Part shown: positions 10,735-23,400 of the stretch, piece by piece
Numbering within the stretch: position 1 is the first letter of the stretch
How the letters are laid out: each line of letters opens with the position of its first letter
NCBI GenBank assembly: GCA_943736015.1
Contig: OX031063.1
Location: 6,863,001-6,927,000, forward strand
DNA length: 64,000 bases
Direction: 5' to 3'
DNA from: Tridacna crocea
Lineage: Eukaryota > Mollusca > Bivalvia > Cardiida > Cardiidae
The notes under the pieces: generated by a model
Database searches by the model: none
What the model saw: only the letters and a program-made list of their open reading frames with translations
What the model was told of the DNA's origin: nothing
Position numbers and translations under genes: made by a program

Positions 10735-10870
10735 CAATCGAGACGTTGCATTCCTTGTGTTTATATTATATAGGGGAGATTTTTTTTTCCATATTTTATC
10801 ATTTATTTTGGTTATAGAATGTCAAATTCCCTTGTCTATATCATGGCATTTCATTTCAAAAGCATCAAAA
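10735..10870 (-). repeat. Middle inverted repeat, right arm
   Basis: Partner of 8690-8830: CAATCGAGACGTTGCATTCC, TTATATAGGGGAGATTTT, TTTGGTTATAGAATGTCAAA. Confidence 0.6.
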
Positions 10871-11084
10871 GGACAATAAACTTGAAGGAAAGAAAACCTG
10901 AAAGATGGACAAGTAGACAGTTATACATATTGATTAAAAAAAGGGAAAAAAATCATTAAACTCGTACACAATCACGTTATGATATCATTCACTGTTTCAA
11001 TTCAGGAACTGGATCGTTTTATTGTGTTCTGGAGCGTGGAGTGTTGCCTACGAAAATTGACAGAAAAGTGCTTTTTAATGAATG

Positions 11085-11496
11085 TCGTATAGTTTTTTTT
11101 GTTTTCAACTGTGGTGAATAAAGCATATGTGATTCACTTGACACAACACAAACTTTAGATTATTGTGTTTGTATGTTTAAAAAAGCTTTTTGCTGACTTC
11201 CGGGTGTTGATTATTCAGAAATCGCAGTCGCTGACGGAAGTTTGTTGGATTAAACGTCTTTAACAAATAACAAACCACCAAAGGAACAATACAGAAATAT
11301 GCACTAACATCCCAGACATTCCGTGCGACAACCATCTACAGCACATCTACTCATCTGGTTGTTATAGAAGTATGTTTTTGTGCTTACCTTGTGTAATCTG
11401 GTGGGCGCAGCCATGTTTTTTACTCGAACGGGTACGTAAAATTGACAGGGACAGTAACGTTGACCAGGAGCAAGTTCGTAAGGTCTCTCCAGTGTG
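11085..11496 (-). repeat. Outer inverted repeat, right arm
   Basis: Partner of 7521-7925. The last 125 bp (about 11370-11496) are nearly identical to the left arm. The rest is diverged but still collinear (GTTGGATTAAACGTCT, CAGACATTCCGTGCGACAAC). Confidence 0.65.
11388..11414 (-). CDS. Putative nine-codon first exon, right copy
   Basis: Minus-strand ATG at 11414-11412 encodes the same MAAPTRLHK followed by CAAG|GTAAGC as the copy at 7603-7629. The two copies face each other (convergent orientation) about 3.8 kb apart. The same reservations about coding strand and missing downstream exon apply. Confidence 0.35.
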
Positions 11497-11899
11497 TTCT
11501 CGGTGTATGTAGAAAACGACGCCCTCTTTCCATTGCTGTTCTACATTACGGATGAACTGGTAAGGTGTAAGGCGGTTCTAAAGCGTGTCGTCTGCACGTG
11601 TAGCGCGTATTTATACATGATCGTTTGGGTACTCAGGGGGGGGGACTATTTAGTCACATGTAGGAATCAAGTTTTGTTTACCTCGCGTATCCAGGAAAAG
11701 TCTGCCGGATGCAAGAATTCTCGACCTAGATAAATATCGTAGGCGTTGAAAATCAGTTACTCATACCTGGGGACTATGACAGCGGGTTTAACCCGCTGCC
11801 AAAAACAATCCCATTGAAAATTGTGACTAGTGTTTGCTTGCTATGTTGCGTGTTTCAACTTTAAGCAGAGTAGGGTAATGTACTTCCGGCGAAAAAATA

Positions 11900-12030
11900 T
11901 ACCGTATAGGTGCATACCAAGCTGCGTGACACTGCCGAGGGAATTGGTCAATGGATCACCCAGGTTTGCTGACAGCCCAAAGTACGTTCGAAGAGGGTAC
12001 TATGCTACAATAACCTGCAATATTTTCTTT
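11900..12030 (+). pseudogene. Possible sushi/CCP half-domain remnant
   Basis: Within an open frame (11830-12114) one part reads SCVTLPRELVNGSPRFADSP then KYVRRGYYATITCN. The order Cys-x3-Pro, Asn-Gly, Gly-Tyr, then Thr-Cys-Asn fits the first half of a complement-control-protein module. The second half (Gly-Tyr-x-Leu, Trp, Cys) is missing, and there is no convincing acceptor or donor at the edges. It could be an exon relic or chance. Confidence 0.3.
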
Positions 12031-12119
12031 CCTCATGCTTTACTTGATCTTATATGCCAACCGCTGCTGTCAAATTTTGATTGTGTAGTGATGCATTCGG
12101 CATACCTTGGGTGATGGGT

Positions 12120-13940
12120 GCCATCAAATTCTTCCGCTGTATCTGGTTGATTGATATGCACCAGATCGGTACATTTCATCGGCGGATATACGGCGTTTTA
12201 CCGTTCTAAAAGGTGTAAGCCTCTTTTTAAGAAAGTAAACTCGACTTTCAATTTTCTAACGAAATCTTTCTAACTATATTTCAGTTGACAAACAGTTTGT
12301 AAATTTATTCTTTAACGTGGTGTAATAATTCCGATTGCAGTTTTCACTAACAGATAGATAGATGTGAGTAACTTCATCGATGTTATGCCGTAGCAGAACG
12401 AATCACTGTGGTGTTGCCATGTATTACATCACGTGATCTGCAGTTCAAATGGAAACGACCGTTATACGGGCGAGGTTAGATGCAGGTACGGAATCGGCCG
12501 AGTTGTGACAAGCGTGCAGTTATGATGAAATCAGGGCAATCCGTAATCAATCAGCCGATAGATGCTGTTTCCCGCACCCATTATATAGTACCCAAGTCTT
12601 AGCCGAATCCGCATGATGAAAGGCGATGTTACACAAGCTAAATAAGAGTGCCCGATCCTTCATTACGTTCACGTTGCCAATCTGCTCCGCGATAAGTATA
12701 TACTTAAATTCTCGTCTTTTTAACGCTTTGTACAAATGACTTTACGCTGAATACACCCCTCTGTTAAGCTTTTTACAGATGCAAAGTCTTGATAAAATCG
12801 ATGATGAACATTTCATTTTTCTAACCCAGTTAAGAAAAAAAAGTGGAACAACCCTCGAATGTAACCCAAAACTCAGTGTTGTGTAATTTCTTTACAAATC
12901 AAGCCAATCGAATGAACACAGTGTAAATAAGGAACGGAGAAAAAATGTATTTTTACCTTTATCCCCTTTAAAAAAAGGATAACACTTTTAAGCCGCTAAT
13001 AAAAACCCAAATATTGCCGTTTGAAAGCTATTTTTGTACGCTTGTCGGACAGCGCGGATGCAAGATCGGACTTCACTTTATGTGCAGTCTAATCTTGATC
13101 TACGCTGTCCCCAAGAGGTCAGTGAGTCAAGCTGAGCAGCCTTTGGGTTGAGGACAAATATTACTTTTCTTTTTTCAGTATAAGAGAGCACTTTACTTAC
13201 ATATAAACCGATTTCTGCATGTTGTATCTGAGAGAAATCGTAATTATTTTTTACTGATAGACATTCGTCTGGTTTTACCACAGAGATGACGCTAAATATA
13301 TGGGTGAAAGATGTGCTAGTTTGAGAAGTATGACTATTACAGCAGATGGCTATAAAGCGTGCATGATATATTTATGTTATTATGACAGGACAAACGTAAC
13401 CGACTACTGATAAAAGTTGACTTTTTTCTCTCCTGCAAAAGACAGTCTTTGTTAAAGACATAGTGGGAAAAGAAGCAATTCTTTCCACATATCCAAAGGA
13501 TGATTTCTTTTTCCTGTGAAAATCGCCTTGTTTTTGCCCCTTGCATAAATTTGGGATCGATCTAAAGATAGCTTGGTGGAGTATGGGGAAAAAAATCAAC
13601 GTGCGTTATTTTAACAAGGTGCTTTTTCTTTTGCACACATTGTAGGTTTAAGATTAAACTGCAAAGGAAGATCAATCTGATCTGGAATCTGTTGTAGTAC
13701 ATTTTATCGGATTGCTTTTCGTACAACATTATTAGATTTGCAATATTTGTTCTATAATATATACATAAAAAAATCAGGTAATACAATATGTCAGTTGTAA
13801 AGCTTACTCATACAATACATAACATTGAGGGTACATGCTTTTGTCTGGACTGTATTCAACCTACACACGCGTGAAGTCTAGCCCCAACCCTCATTATCAA
13901 CGGTTCTATGAATGTAATGGTTTCGGTTATGCGATTCGCA
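12120..13940. other. No recognisable gene
   Basis: AT-rich sequence. The only structure I see is the isolated half-copy AAAGGCGATGTTACACAA at 12612-12629, shared with the hairpin at 7386-7422. Open frames on both strands (for example 13337-13786 minus) show no domain or codon pattern. Confidence 0.5.
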
Positions 13941-14160
13941 TTACATGTATATTGTAATTACATTTTACTGCATGAATTTTATTTTTGGGATAAATATCGT
14001 AAAAATTTCTCTAAGATCTACGTCAAATATTTTCCAGGTGACTAAGACATTTACCAAATGGATAACAGGCGACCTGTCCATATTGAGAGCAGTTTTGCAG
14101 AAGAGAATTTATAAGTGGTTAAAGCAATTGGATTTGTCTTCAAGGTCACAGAAAACACTG

Positions 14161-14202
<42 letters not shown>

Positions 14203-14207
14203 AGAGA
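14161..14207. repeat. (GA)n microsatellite
   Basis: About 18 GA units with one GTAG interruption. It lies some 210 bp upstream of the first receptor exon, just before a partial hairpin-MITE copy (GATGGTTACCAGAATTATAT..., 14205-14275). Confidence 0.9.
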
Positions 14208-14415
14208 TGGTTACCAGAATTATATCCTTCTCCCATCAGTGTTTTCAAAAGAATTCTACCCTAGGGCCGTATTACACAAGTAGATTGGTAAAGGGTTTGA
14301 ACTTGCGCATTAGTTTATTACGCAGCCGTGTGAACTTCAGTTCTCGTTTTCGAGTTTTCATTTTTTTATTAAAAAAGGGCATCAATCTAATTTAGTTGAA
14401 AACGTTTTAGGTAGT

Positions 14416-14482
14416 ATGAAACCACAAAGATGTCTCATTGTTTTGGGAGCCGTTTGGTTGGCATGGATAGATCTCTGCAATG
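14416..14482 (+). CDS. Receptor exon 1: signal peptide
   Basis: ATG at 14416 starts MKPQRCLIVLGAVWL with a hydrophobic core and a likely cleavage near LCNG. The exon ends GCAATG|GTAAGG in phase 1, the usual phase for a secretory leader spliced to an Ig exon. The 5'UTR start and promoter are not identified. Confidence 0.75.
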
Positions 14483-17400
14483 GTAAGGTTTTGGTATTTC
14501 AATTGTTTTATATTAGGTAATTGTAAGGTATTGCATGCCAAACAATTGAAGGGTTATGCCTTTTGGTAATCCATATGGAATGTTTTTTGACAAGTGAAAA
14601 AAAAAAAAAACTAAATGCTTAAGAAAAGTGAATACACTTTGAAAACAGGAATGGACTCTGAGGCAAAGAAAAACTTTTTTTATGGCCAGTATCAAATGAT
14701 ATGCAATACACCTAAAAAGGTTCAGCGAACAGAACACATGGTATTTGGTATTTATTCGCCCTTTGCATGACACTTGCGTATCAGAACTCAAATTTTAGTA
14801 AATGTGCACAGAATCTTATGGCCTCTGCAAGAGTAGACTTTGCATACAGAAATAATGTATATAGCAATGGAAGATATGGAATATTTTTCACCAATTTACC
14901 CTGATTATTTCTTAATCAAAGTCAAAATCACATGAATTCGGGTAGAAAGCTATAAAGGATTGAAGGCATCCTTTTTGACATATAGCCAAAGAAAGGTATT
15001 TCAAGTACACGATTTTAGCAGTAAGATGTTACAGTATAGTTTTATAAAACTACTCGAAGACACCGTCTTCGTCTAAAAGGGTACAGTCGAGCAGTTCAAC
15101 TCCTAGTCCCTCGTCATTTTCTGCATAGTCCGGAAAGAAAGCTAGAATTCAAAGCGTTTCAGATGAGCCTGATAAGCAAAGTCCGATTGAATCTAACACT
15201 CAGGCAAAATTTTATCGAATCAGTGACTGCAGCTTTAAAGGATACCATCAGCGAACTAGTTACATCCAGCGTTAAATCAATGGCTCAGTCTGTTGCAGAC
15301 ACCATATCGACCTCATTCAATGAAAGGACGACTACCATCGAAGTGGAAAACAAGCATCTCCATGAGCAGATCGGTCAGCTATCCAAAATAGAGTGATCTT
15401 GAATATTCGACCACTGCTGATAATCGTAGAATGGACCTTGCTGAACAGCCTGTGTATATCTGGGGTATAGGAAAAAACCTCCGAAGTCACCGACGATATC
15501 ATACTTCAGATCGCCGTAGTTTGTGGTGTCCATCTTTCTTTATCTGAGATTGACAGATCCCATAGATTACAATAGGTTATGCCCGCCAGTGCCAGTGCCA
15601 GAAAGCGTCATCGAGATATCGTCATGTTTATCGCTTACCGATCCTGCAATAAGTTATTTTGTATTAAATCCTAAAAAAAAAAAAAACTCGTTCTCTTCTG
15701 TTTACATCAATTAAAATCTCACAAGATTTCATGCCAATCTACTCAAAGAAGCGAACCTTTTTGTGAAAAACAATGTGCAACACAGTGCTCGATCGTTAAA
15801 AAACAATCGCATCTATATTAAACAAGAGGGCCATGATGGCCCTGAAATCGCTCACCTGAGTCTATTGACCAAACATGAACCATCTAGTTTCCGAGTGACC
15901 TAGTTTTTTATCAGACATTACCAATCATCAAACACTTTTGAAACATCAATAAGACAAACATTCTGACCAAATTTCATGAGTATTGGACTGAAAATGTGGC
16001 CTCTACAGAGTACAAAAGGTTTTTCTAAGATTTCACTAAGTGACCTAGTTTTGGACCCGATAATTACCCATTATCAAACTCTTTTGAGACATCCCCTAAA
16101 CAAACATTCTGACCGAGTCTGAAGAGTATCAGGCAGAAAATGTAGCCTCTAGAGTGTACACAAGGTTTTTCTAATATTTGACCCATTGACCTAGTTTTTG
16201 ACCCCACATGACCCATTTTCAAACTAGTCTAAGTTATCATCAACGCAAATATTTTGACCAACTTTCAAGAGTTTTGGACTGAAAATGTGGCCTCTAGAGC
16301 GTACATAAAGTTTTTCTAAGATTTGTCCTTGTGACCTAGTTTTTGACCCCACATGACCCATTTTCGAAATTGTCCGAGATATCACCAAGACAAACATTCT
16401 GACCAACTTTCAAGAGTTTTGGACTGAAAATGTGGCCTCTAGAGCGTACACAAGGTTTTTCTAAGATTTGACCTAGTGACTCAGTTTTTGACCCCACATG
16501 ACCCATTTTCAAAATACTCCAAGTTATTATCAACGCAAATATTTTGACCAACTTTCAAGAGTTTTGGACTGAAAATGTGGCCTCTAGAGCGTACATAAAG
16601 TTTTTCTAAGATTTGTCCTTGTGACCTAGTTTTTGACCCCACATGACCCATTTTCGAAATTGTCCGAGATATCACCAAGACAAACATTCTGACCAACTTT
16701 CAAGAGTATCGGACTGAAAATGTGGCCTCTAGAGCCTACACAAGGTTTTTCTAAGATTTGACCTAGTGACCTGGTTTTTGACCCGACATAAACAATTTTC
16801 AGACTTGTCCGAGATATCACCAAGACAAACATTCTGACCAACTTTCAAGAGTTTTGGACTCAAAATGTGGCCTCTAGAGCGTACACACAGTTTTTCTAAA
16901 ATTTAAGCTAGTGACCTAGTTTTTCACCCGACTTGACTCATTTTCGAAGTTGTCCGAGATATTTTCCAGCCAAACATCCTGACCAACTTTCATGAGTATC
17001 CGACTGAAAATGTGGCCTCTAGAGCGTACACAAGGTTTTTCTTAAATTTGACCTAGTGACCTAGTTTTTGACCCAACATGACCCATTTTCGAACTCGTTC
17101 GAGATAGCATCAAGACAAAGATCCTGACCAACTTTCATGAGTATCCGACCGAAAATGTGGCCTCTAGAGCGTACACAACGTTTTTCTAAGATTTGACCTA
17201 GTGACTTAGTTTTTGACCCGACATGACCCATTTTCGAACTCGTGCGAGATTCCATCGAGGCAAACATCCTGACCAACTTTCATGAGTATCAGACCGATAA
17301 TGTGGCCTCTAGAGCGTACACAATGTAAAAAGTTGACGACGGACGACGCACGACGGACACAGCACGATCACAATAGCTCACCTTGAACACTTCGTGCTAA

Positions 17401-20400
17401 GGTGAGCTAAAAAAAAAAAAGGATCGTTCAAGACGGAAGATCTCGTCTCCAAGCTCTTCAATTATGTTCCGGGACACAATGTTTGTTACAGTTTGTAACC
17501 GTCTTATTTTTCATTTTGTAACACAACCGTATCTGTCCAGTGTATTCCAACGCATATTTCATGATCCTCATAAAAGTTTGTGTTTATTTACCATCCGTCT
17601 AAACACTTATGGTGGCAAAATATTGCTTTCTAAATTTAGACACATTATCTGTAAATGATAATGATCGGGAAAGGCCTCTACTTACGTGCGGTCAGATCTT
17701 GAATTTACATTTTCCTACCATACCTATGGAATATCTTAAAACCTTTTTTCTTTCTTCTGAAACAATAATTGCCTTCTTATAAGAGTTAAAATACATGTCT
17801 TATGCACTGTAGACATCCCAATTGTATCATAAAATTCAGTTTATTTACAATCAGACAAGCAAGTGTAATTATCCAAGGCCGAAAATGTGAAATGATAGAC
17901 TTTTAAGTTTGCATGCAATGTAGGTTTTGGGCTCTCATTACCCTACCATATTAGTTTATAATAGTATGGATATATTTTCTTAGTAGTGTGCCATGGTGTG
18001 CCCCACTGTTGTACAGTCTGATCTTGAATCTCCTTGTCCGGTTAAAAAGGATGTGCGTTAGGATTTCTTTAACTGTCTTTTGTAAATCTTAACGTGCCCT
18101 AGGGAATGAAATTATGTTTTGCGGACATTGTATGCCGTGACAGGCCTATAGGCCAGTCAACCTAGCCGAAAATAGCACCAAACTAGGAACAAATTAACCT
18201 TTCTGCCGATTTTGATTGATGTGTCTTCCCAACGTCTTATCGGCCAATGAAAACGCAGCATTCGTGGTCATGTAAACACAAAAGTCTGACACAATTTGTT
18301 GTAGACATGAGGTAATTTGATCGTATCTGTTTAATTATTAACACAGCTATTGTGTTATAAATGAATCTACATGTATGAAATAGTCAAAGGTTTGGTAACG
18401 GATTGTGTGGCACTGGTAATCGTTTTCATGAAAAGACTGCAGGAGGGTGTTAAATTCCCCCAATTTCCAAAGTCGAAACCACAACGGGAAAATGTCTTCG
18501 GTGGATAAATCTTATGTGGAAGATCTAGAGAAAGGCTAAATCCATCACGGATCAGTAATATATGCACAAAGGTATGTATAAATGTCATTTCAAATGAGGT
18601 ATTTGCGAAAAAAAAAAAGGCACATAAAAAATTGAACTTCAATGAGAAAGAATGAAACACCTAAACAAAACCATCAGTTTTGCAAAGGAAAATTGAAAAT
18701 AAAGATGTTTATTGTTTGTGATACTAGTAAAGCCGTCTCAACATCATCTTCGGAAATAAAATAACACCGAATTACATGTATGCACTTCGAATATTAATAG
18801 ATTATCAAATTAAACAGAAACGTTTCAATTTCGGGTTCAGGGAAATTGGTCAGTTGAAATTTTAAATGTGTAAAATTTGTAGCCAATTAACAAACTTATA
18901 CATGTCACTGACGGTAATTTGTTTTATACCTTGATACTCTGAGACAACGGTGGTCAAGAGGATTAGAGAGGTAATTTTGGATCGCGATCAAACACTCATT
19001 GTATGAAATTAAAAGTTTACCGACAAACCCTTTGAAATGGCAGATGTGCTCATCCACTTAAAAATGGCTAAATCAAAAATCAATTAAAGATTATATGTTT
19101 TTCAACCTGAACTTCTAAAACAGAACAGAAAAGAAAAAGTATCTTTATATTTTATATAAGTGTGCTAAAAATGTATGAAGTTGATCGTTTTTATCCAAGA
19201 CTGGGCTGCATATTATTTGGAATCTGATCTATATCTACACACTCAGCATATTCTTCACGTTAATCATTTGTTCCAGCGATGAGATATGTCTTTGAAATGG
19301 TAGAAAACGGCCAAGAAAAGAGAAAAAAGTTATCAAAAGTCTCCTTTTTCAAGGTCGATAACGGACAAGACTTTGTGATAAAGGGTTGAATTGAAAATCA
19401 TTTACCGCCAAAATATCTAATATACAGACAAAATATTTTAAAAACTTATGCCCCTTTTAATAATCATTAATGTTGTGGACAGTAACTAACAATGTATTTT
19501 TACTTGAATGAATGGATGAATGAATGAATGAATGAATGAATGGATAGTGTTTTATGGCCCGTCGACAACTTAGATCATATTGGGCGCACGTACATACGAA
19601 ATCATGCATCTACTTTAAGTTATACTGTGAACCATTTAAACAGATGAGAAATAATAAAGAAGCAACCTTGTTTACTTTGAATAGGTCAATAGGCCTTAAA
19701 ATGTAATATTTATAAATTAAACAACAAAATAAATATTGAGAAACAGGGCTTCCCTATTTACTCAAACATTTAAATAAAACCCCCTTAAAGGAGAGGATAA
19801 ACAGTTTGTTTAAGATCGTCAGTAAAAAGTGAAATGTCAAAAAAGTAAAACTAAATTATCTTTAAAAGGTTAACTTCTTTCAGAAAATCAAATAGTGATT
19901 CTAATTTCACAGTATCAAACAAAGTTTTTAAACTGTCAACATGAAAGTATTTATCCCTCTACGGTGCAAGATCTGTGCACTCTATCAGTAAATGATTGAC
20001 AGAAAAAAATGTATTGCACGGGATACATACAGGAGGCTCTTCTCCTTTGAGAAGATATGAGTGCCTCATATGGGTATGACCTATTCTCAAACGGGCCAAA
20101 CAACTTCCTCTCGACCGTTTGACCATAAGCCAGGGAGCCATTCACTTGTATTTGGCTTGATAGGGAATAATTTATTCTCTTGATTTGAAGGATCGCTCCA
20201 AGATCTATGCCAAACACCATGAATAAAAATATTAGTAAGAGGTTTAAAATCACTGAAAGGAACTTTAAAAGGTAAAATTTCTAGTGATAATGCGTCCTTT
20301 GCAGCTTTATCTGCCTCTTCATTACCACTAATATCAATATGGCAGGGGAGCCAGCAGAAAACTATATCGGCTCCTTCGCATAATCTGGACAATTTCTCAA

Positions 20401-23400
20401 GGAGATTGACTACAAGCGGATTATCCGTTTTCTCGCCCTCAAGTGCTTGCATAACTGATAAAGAATCAGTATATATAATGTATCTCCAATAGCCATCTTG
20501 TTCAATATGTTTGAAGGCAATGTCAATCGCCTTTAGCTCCGCAGAGAAGATAGACGAATTATTAGGTAATCGGAACTTATACAATTCACCGTCAAGGATG
20601 GCAACTGAAGCAACTTTTTCGCCATCTTTTGAACGATCTGTTTACGAATTTAATGGACGGGTTAGGACGGGAAGGGTGCTCAAGAACTATGAACACACTC
20701 AAAATATTTTGTCGTCCACAAACAGACTAGGAACAGAACTGTCGTACTTCGATCCTATTAGAAACGTGATGCAGCCGGGTATCATTTGCAATGCGTTTGC
20801 ATTTTACCGACCGAAATTACACGTCTTATGAGGAACGCAGCCCTTTCTGCAATTTTGTTGACTCGGGTAAGACTTTCTAGGAACAGGTTTGTTGAGACAG
20901 GGGCTTCAGACGTTATCAGGCCAAAACTTCTCGTTCATCCCCGACCCCAACCCTTTGTCCGATTATGTCAGGATGGGATGAGAACTAGTTTGGTGGGAGG
21001 GGCACTAAAACCGATTGATACGAGGGGCACTAAAACAGATCGTAAAGTTTGCCAATTGATACGCCTACTTTGCCCGAATACAGTTAAAGTCCGTTTGGTA
21101 AAAATTTTGGAGCCGATTAAGAACAAGTTTGGTAGGACTGGGGTATAACATGAAGCCTATGAAATCTTTTTCAAATGATGCATAAGGAAAATCCACTTGC
21201 TATATACAAGAGGGCTCCCTGTCCGCCTTAATCTGTTTAAATACAATTACTTATGCGTCTCACATGCTAAAAAAAATCAGGATTCATAATAATGCATGAA
21301 AAAAAAAATCCTGCATGTTGAAGAGAAAAAATATACATGTATCCTAAAAACAATAACAATACATATTTGTTATCGAACCTTGCAGAGTATTGACCATTAG
21401 ACTGATAGCGGAAACTTATTAGCTTCTGCGAACATGTAGATTAAGCTCTGGACACAGAGAGTATGTGGTCTAGTCCCAAATCCACATGACCCGAAACTTG
21501 ATGTCTATTGATCAAATATACAAAACACTGCAGTTGAAACACCTCTCAAATGAAATTTCAAATACATGGCTGCAAAAGCGTTATAATAATGCGATCCATT
21601 CAGATAGAATTAAAAAAAAAAACACATGTGGAGTACCCGTGATGTAATGATGTAAACATTCAACTATTTGGTGTGTTCATTCACAATTATTCAATAAGGA
21701 AAAGTAAAGTTGTGTCTTCGGACAATGCAGTGAACTTCTGAAGGATACACGATGTGGAGGTAGGAGCATGGTCTAACTGTTTATCCTTAGAATTGAATTT
21801 AGCATTATGGTCGCGATTGATCTGCAGGCGTTGTTCTACGTCGAAGGCTTGGTAGATTCTGATCGGCCTGCTGTTTTCGGATTATCTAGAGAAGATTCTG
21901 CGGATTGGATATTCAGAAGCTGTGAATAAGTTTGCTCTTTTTCAGTGGTTGTAGTTTCCTAATAACGGAATACTTTGATCAGGTGAGATCTACAATTACA
22001 AATATGGGAGTATTGCGAAGACGGGACTTTGCAGAAAAAAAAAGTTTGGTGTGATAACTGGCAAATTTGACCATAATTTGAGAAGGTTGGAAAAGTTGGA
22101 AAAGCGAAGAATATTACGTCGACCGTACAGCTCCAAATCGGTCGATGAGGTTTATTCTTTGTCCAGTTCAGTAGACATATTTTCAACTTAAAGCTCGAGT
22201 TCAGCGATGATTTTTGGCTTTTCTTCAAGTTTGTCTGACTGCTTTTAAAGAACTTGACTTCGTTTTTTTTTTGTTGTTGTTTTGTTTTCATTAAACCGTA
22301 CATATTCTTTAGCATTTCGATAGCAGAATGAACAGCCTTTACAATCCTAGTTTGGATGGTAGGAGCGATCATGGATGTAATAAAGGTGCAATAGAAGTTA
22401 TAAAGTCTAGATCCTGGAAAGCCCCAAGACACGATTTAGAGGCGGATCGGCTTTTCCTGGAGGATGTTACTTTCCGGTCAAAGGTGACTTTTTTACAGCT
22501 GTTTTAAAGAAAGATGATCCCTTACGTTTGCTAATGTGTCGCTCTCCTTGAAAGGATGGATGTAGAAAGCAAAATTGAACTAAAAGAGTGGAAGGAATTG
22601 TTGTTATTGTCGACATCAAACGGCTCAGTGTTGATCTCTGTAGTTTTGGCGCCATTGTTATACAAAGTATGAAGCAAAGAAACACAAAACTTGTCTACAG
22701 ACTGTAAAGCTATCAAGAAATCATCGATTAGTAACTATTAATAATAGCTACTGACAATCAATAGTAACCAGCACGTGCAAAGGATATAACCCATTCAAAC
22801 CATGTCAACTCGTCCAATAATATCTATGTATAAGCTGTATAGTTGGAAGAGTTGTTCAAAAGTCAACCAAGAAATTACCAGAAACGCCCTTAAAGTCCTT
22901 ATAGTATAAACAAAAGGTCCTACATATACTCCGCCAGACCAACAACTTAGATTAACTTCACTTATGAAATGGTTCACTTTTTCACGAATTATGATGCTAT
23001 AAATCTGACATCTTTTCGCAGCTATCTCACATGCGTGTATGACGTACCGTCATTACTATTGCCGACAATAATGGCCAGATTTTAGTCCAGTATAAAATGT
23101 CTTGCCTCTTTTCGGAAGAATAGTAAGACATGGTTCAAACTATTTGCAAGATCTTTTAAATGCCCTTCAAGTAATTTGGAATGAGATACCAAACAATGTC
23201 AATATACATCAGGTCAGGTCAATATGATCTCGTTGTTTAGCCGTTACACGTGGTAGAGTTAGCAGGACTAGATATCGTTGTTTTTTAACAGGAATTTATG
23301 CGTGTTATCCATCTCACTGTCTTGTTATTTTCTCTTTCAGTGTGTTTGCGGAATTTGAATTGGCTTCCGACGAAATAAATCATCGTTAAACTTTGTATTT

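Noticed and set aside
13945-14283. 112-codon frame containing RERERERERERE
   Set aside because: The repeat is a translated (GA)n microsatellite.
16224-17276. Series of 60-71 codon minus-strand frames with nearly the same protein
   Set aside because: They are frames across the 145-bp tandem units. They repeat because the DNA repeats and have no gene context.
15821-17409. CRISPR-like array
   Set aside because: The units are contiguous 145-bp repeats without unique spacers, in a eukaryotic context.
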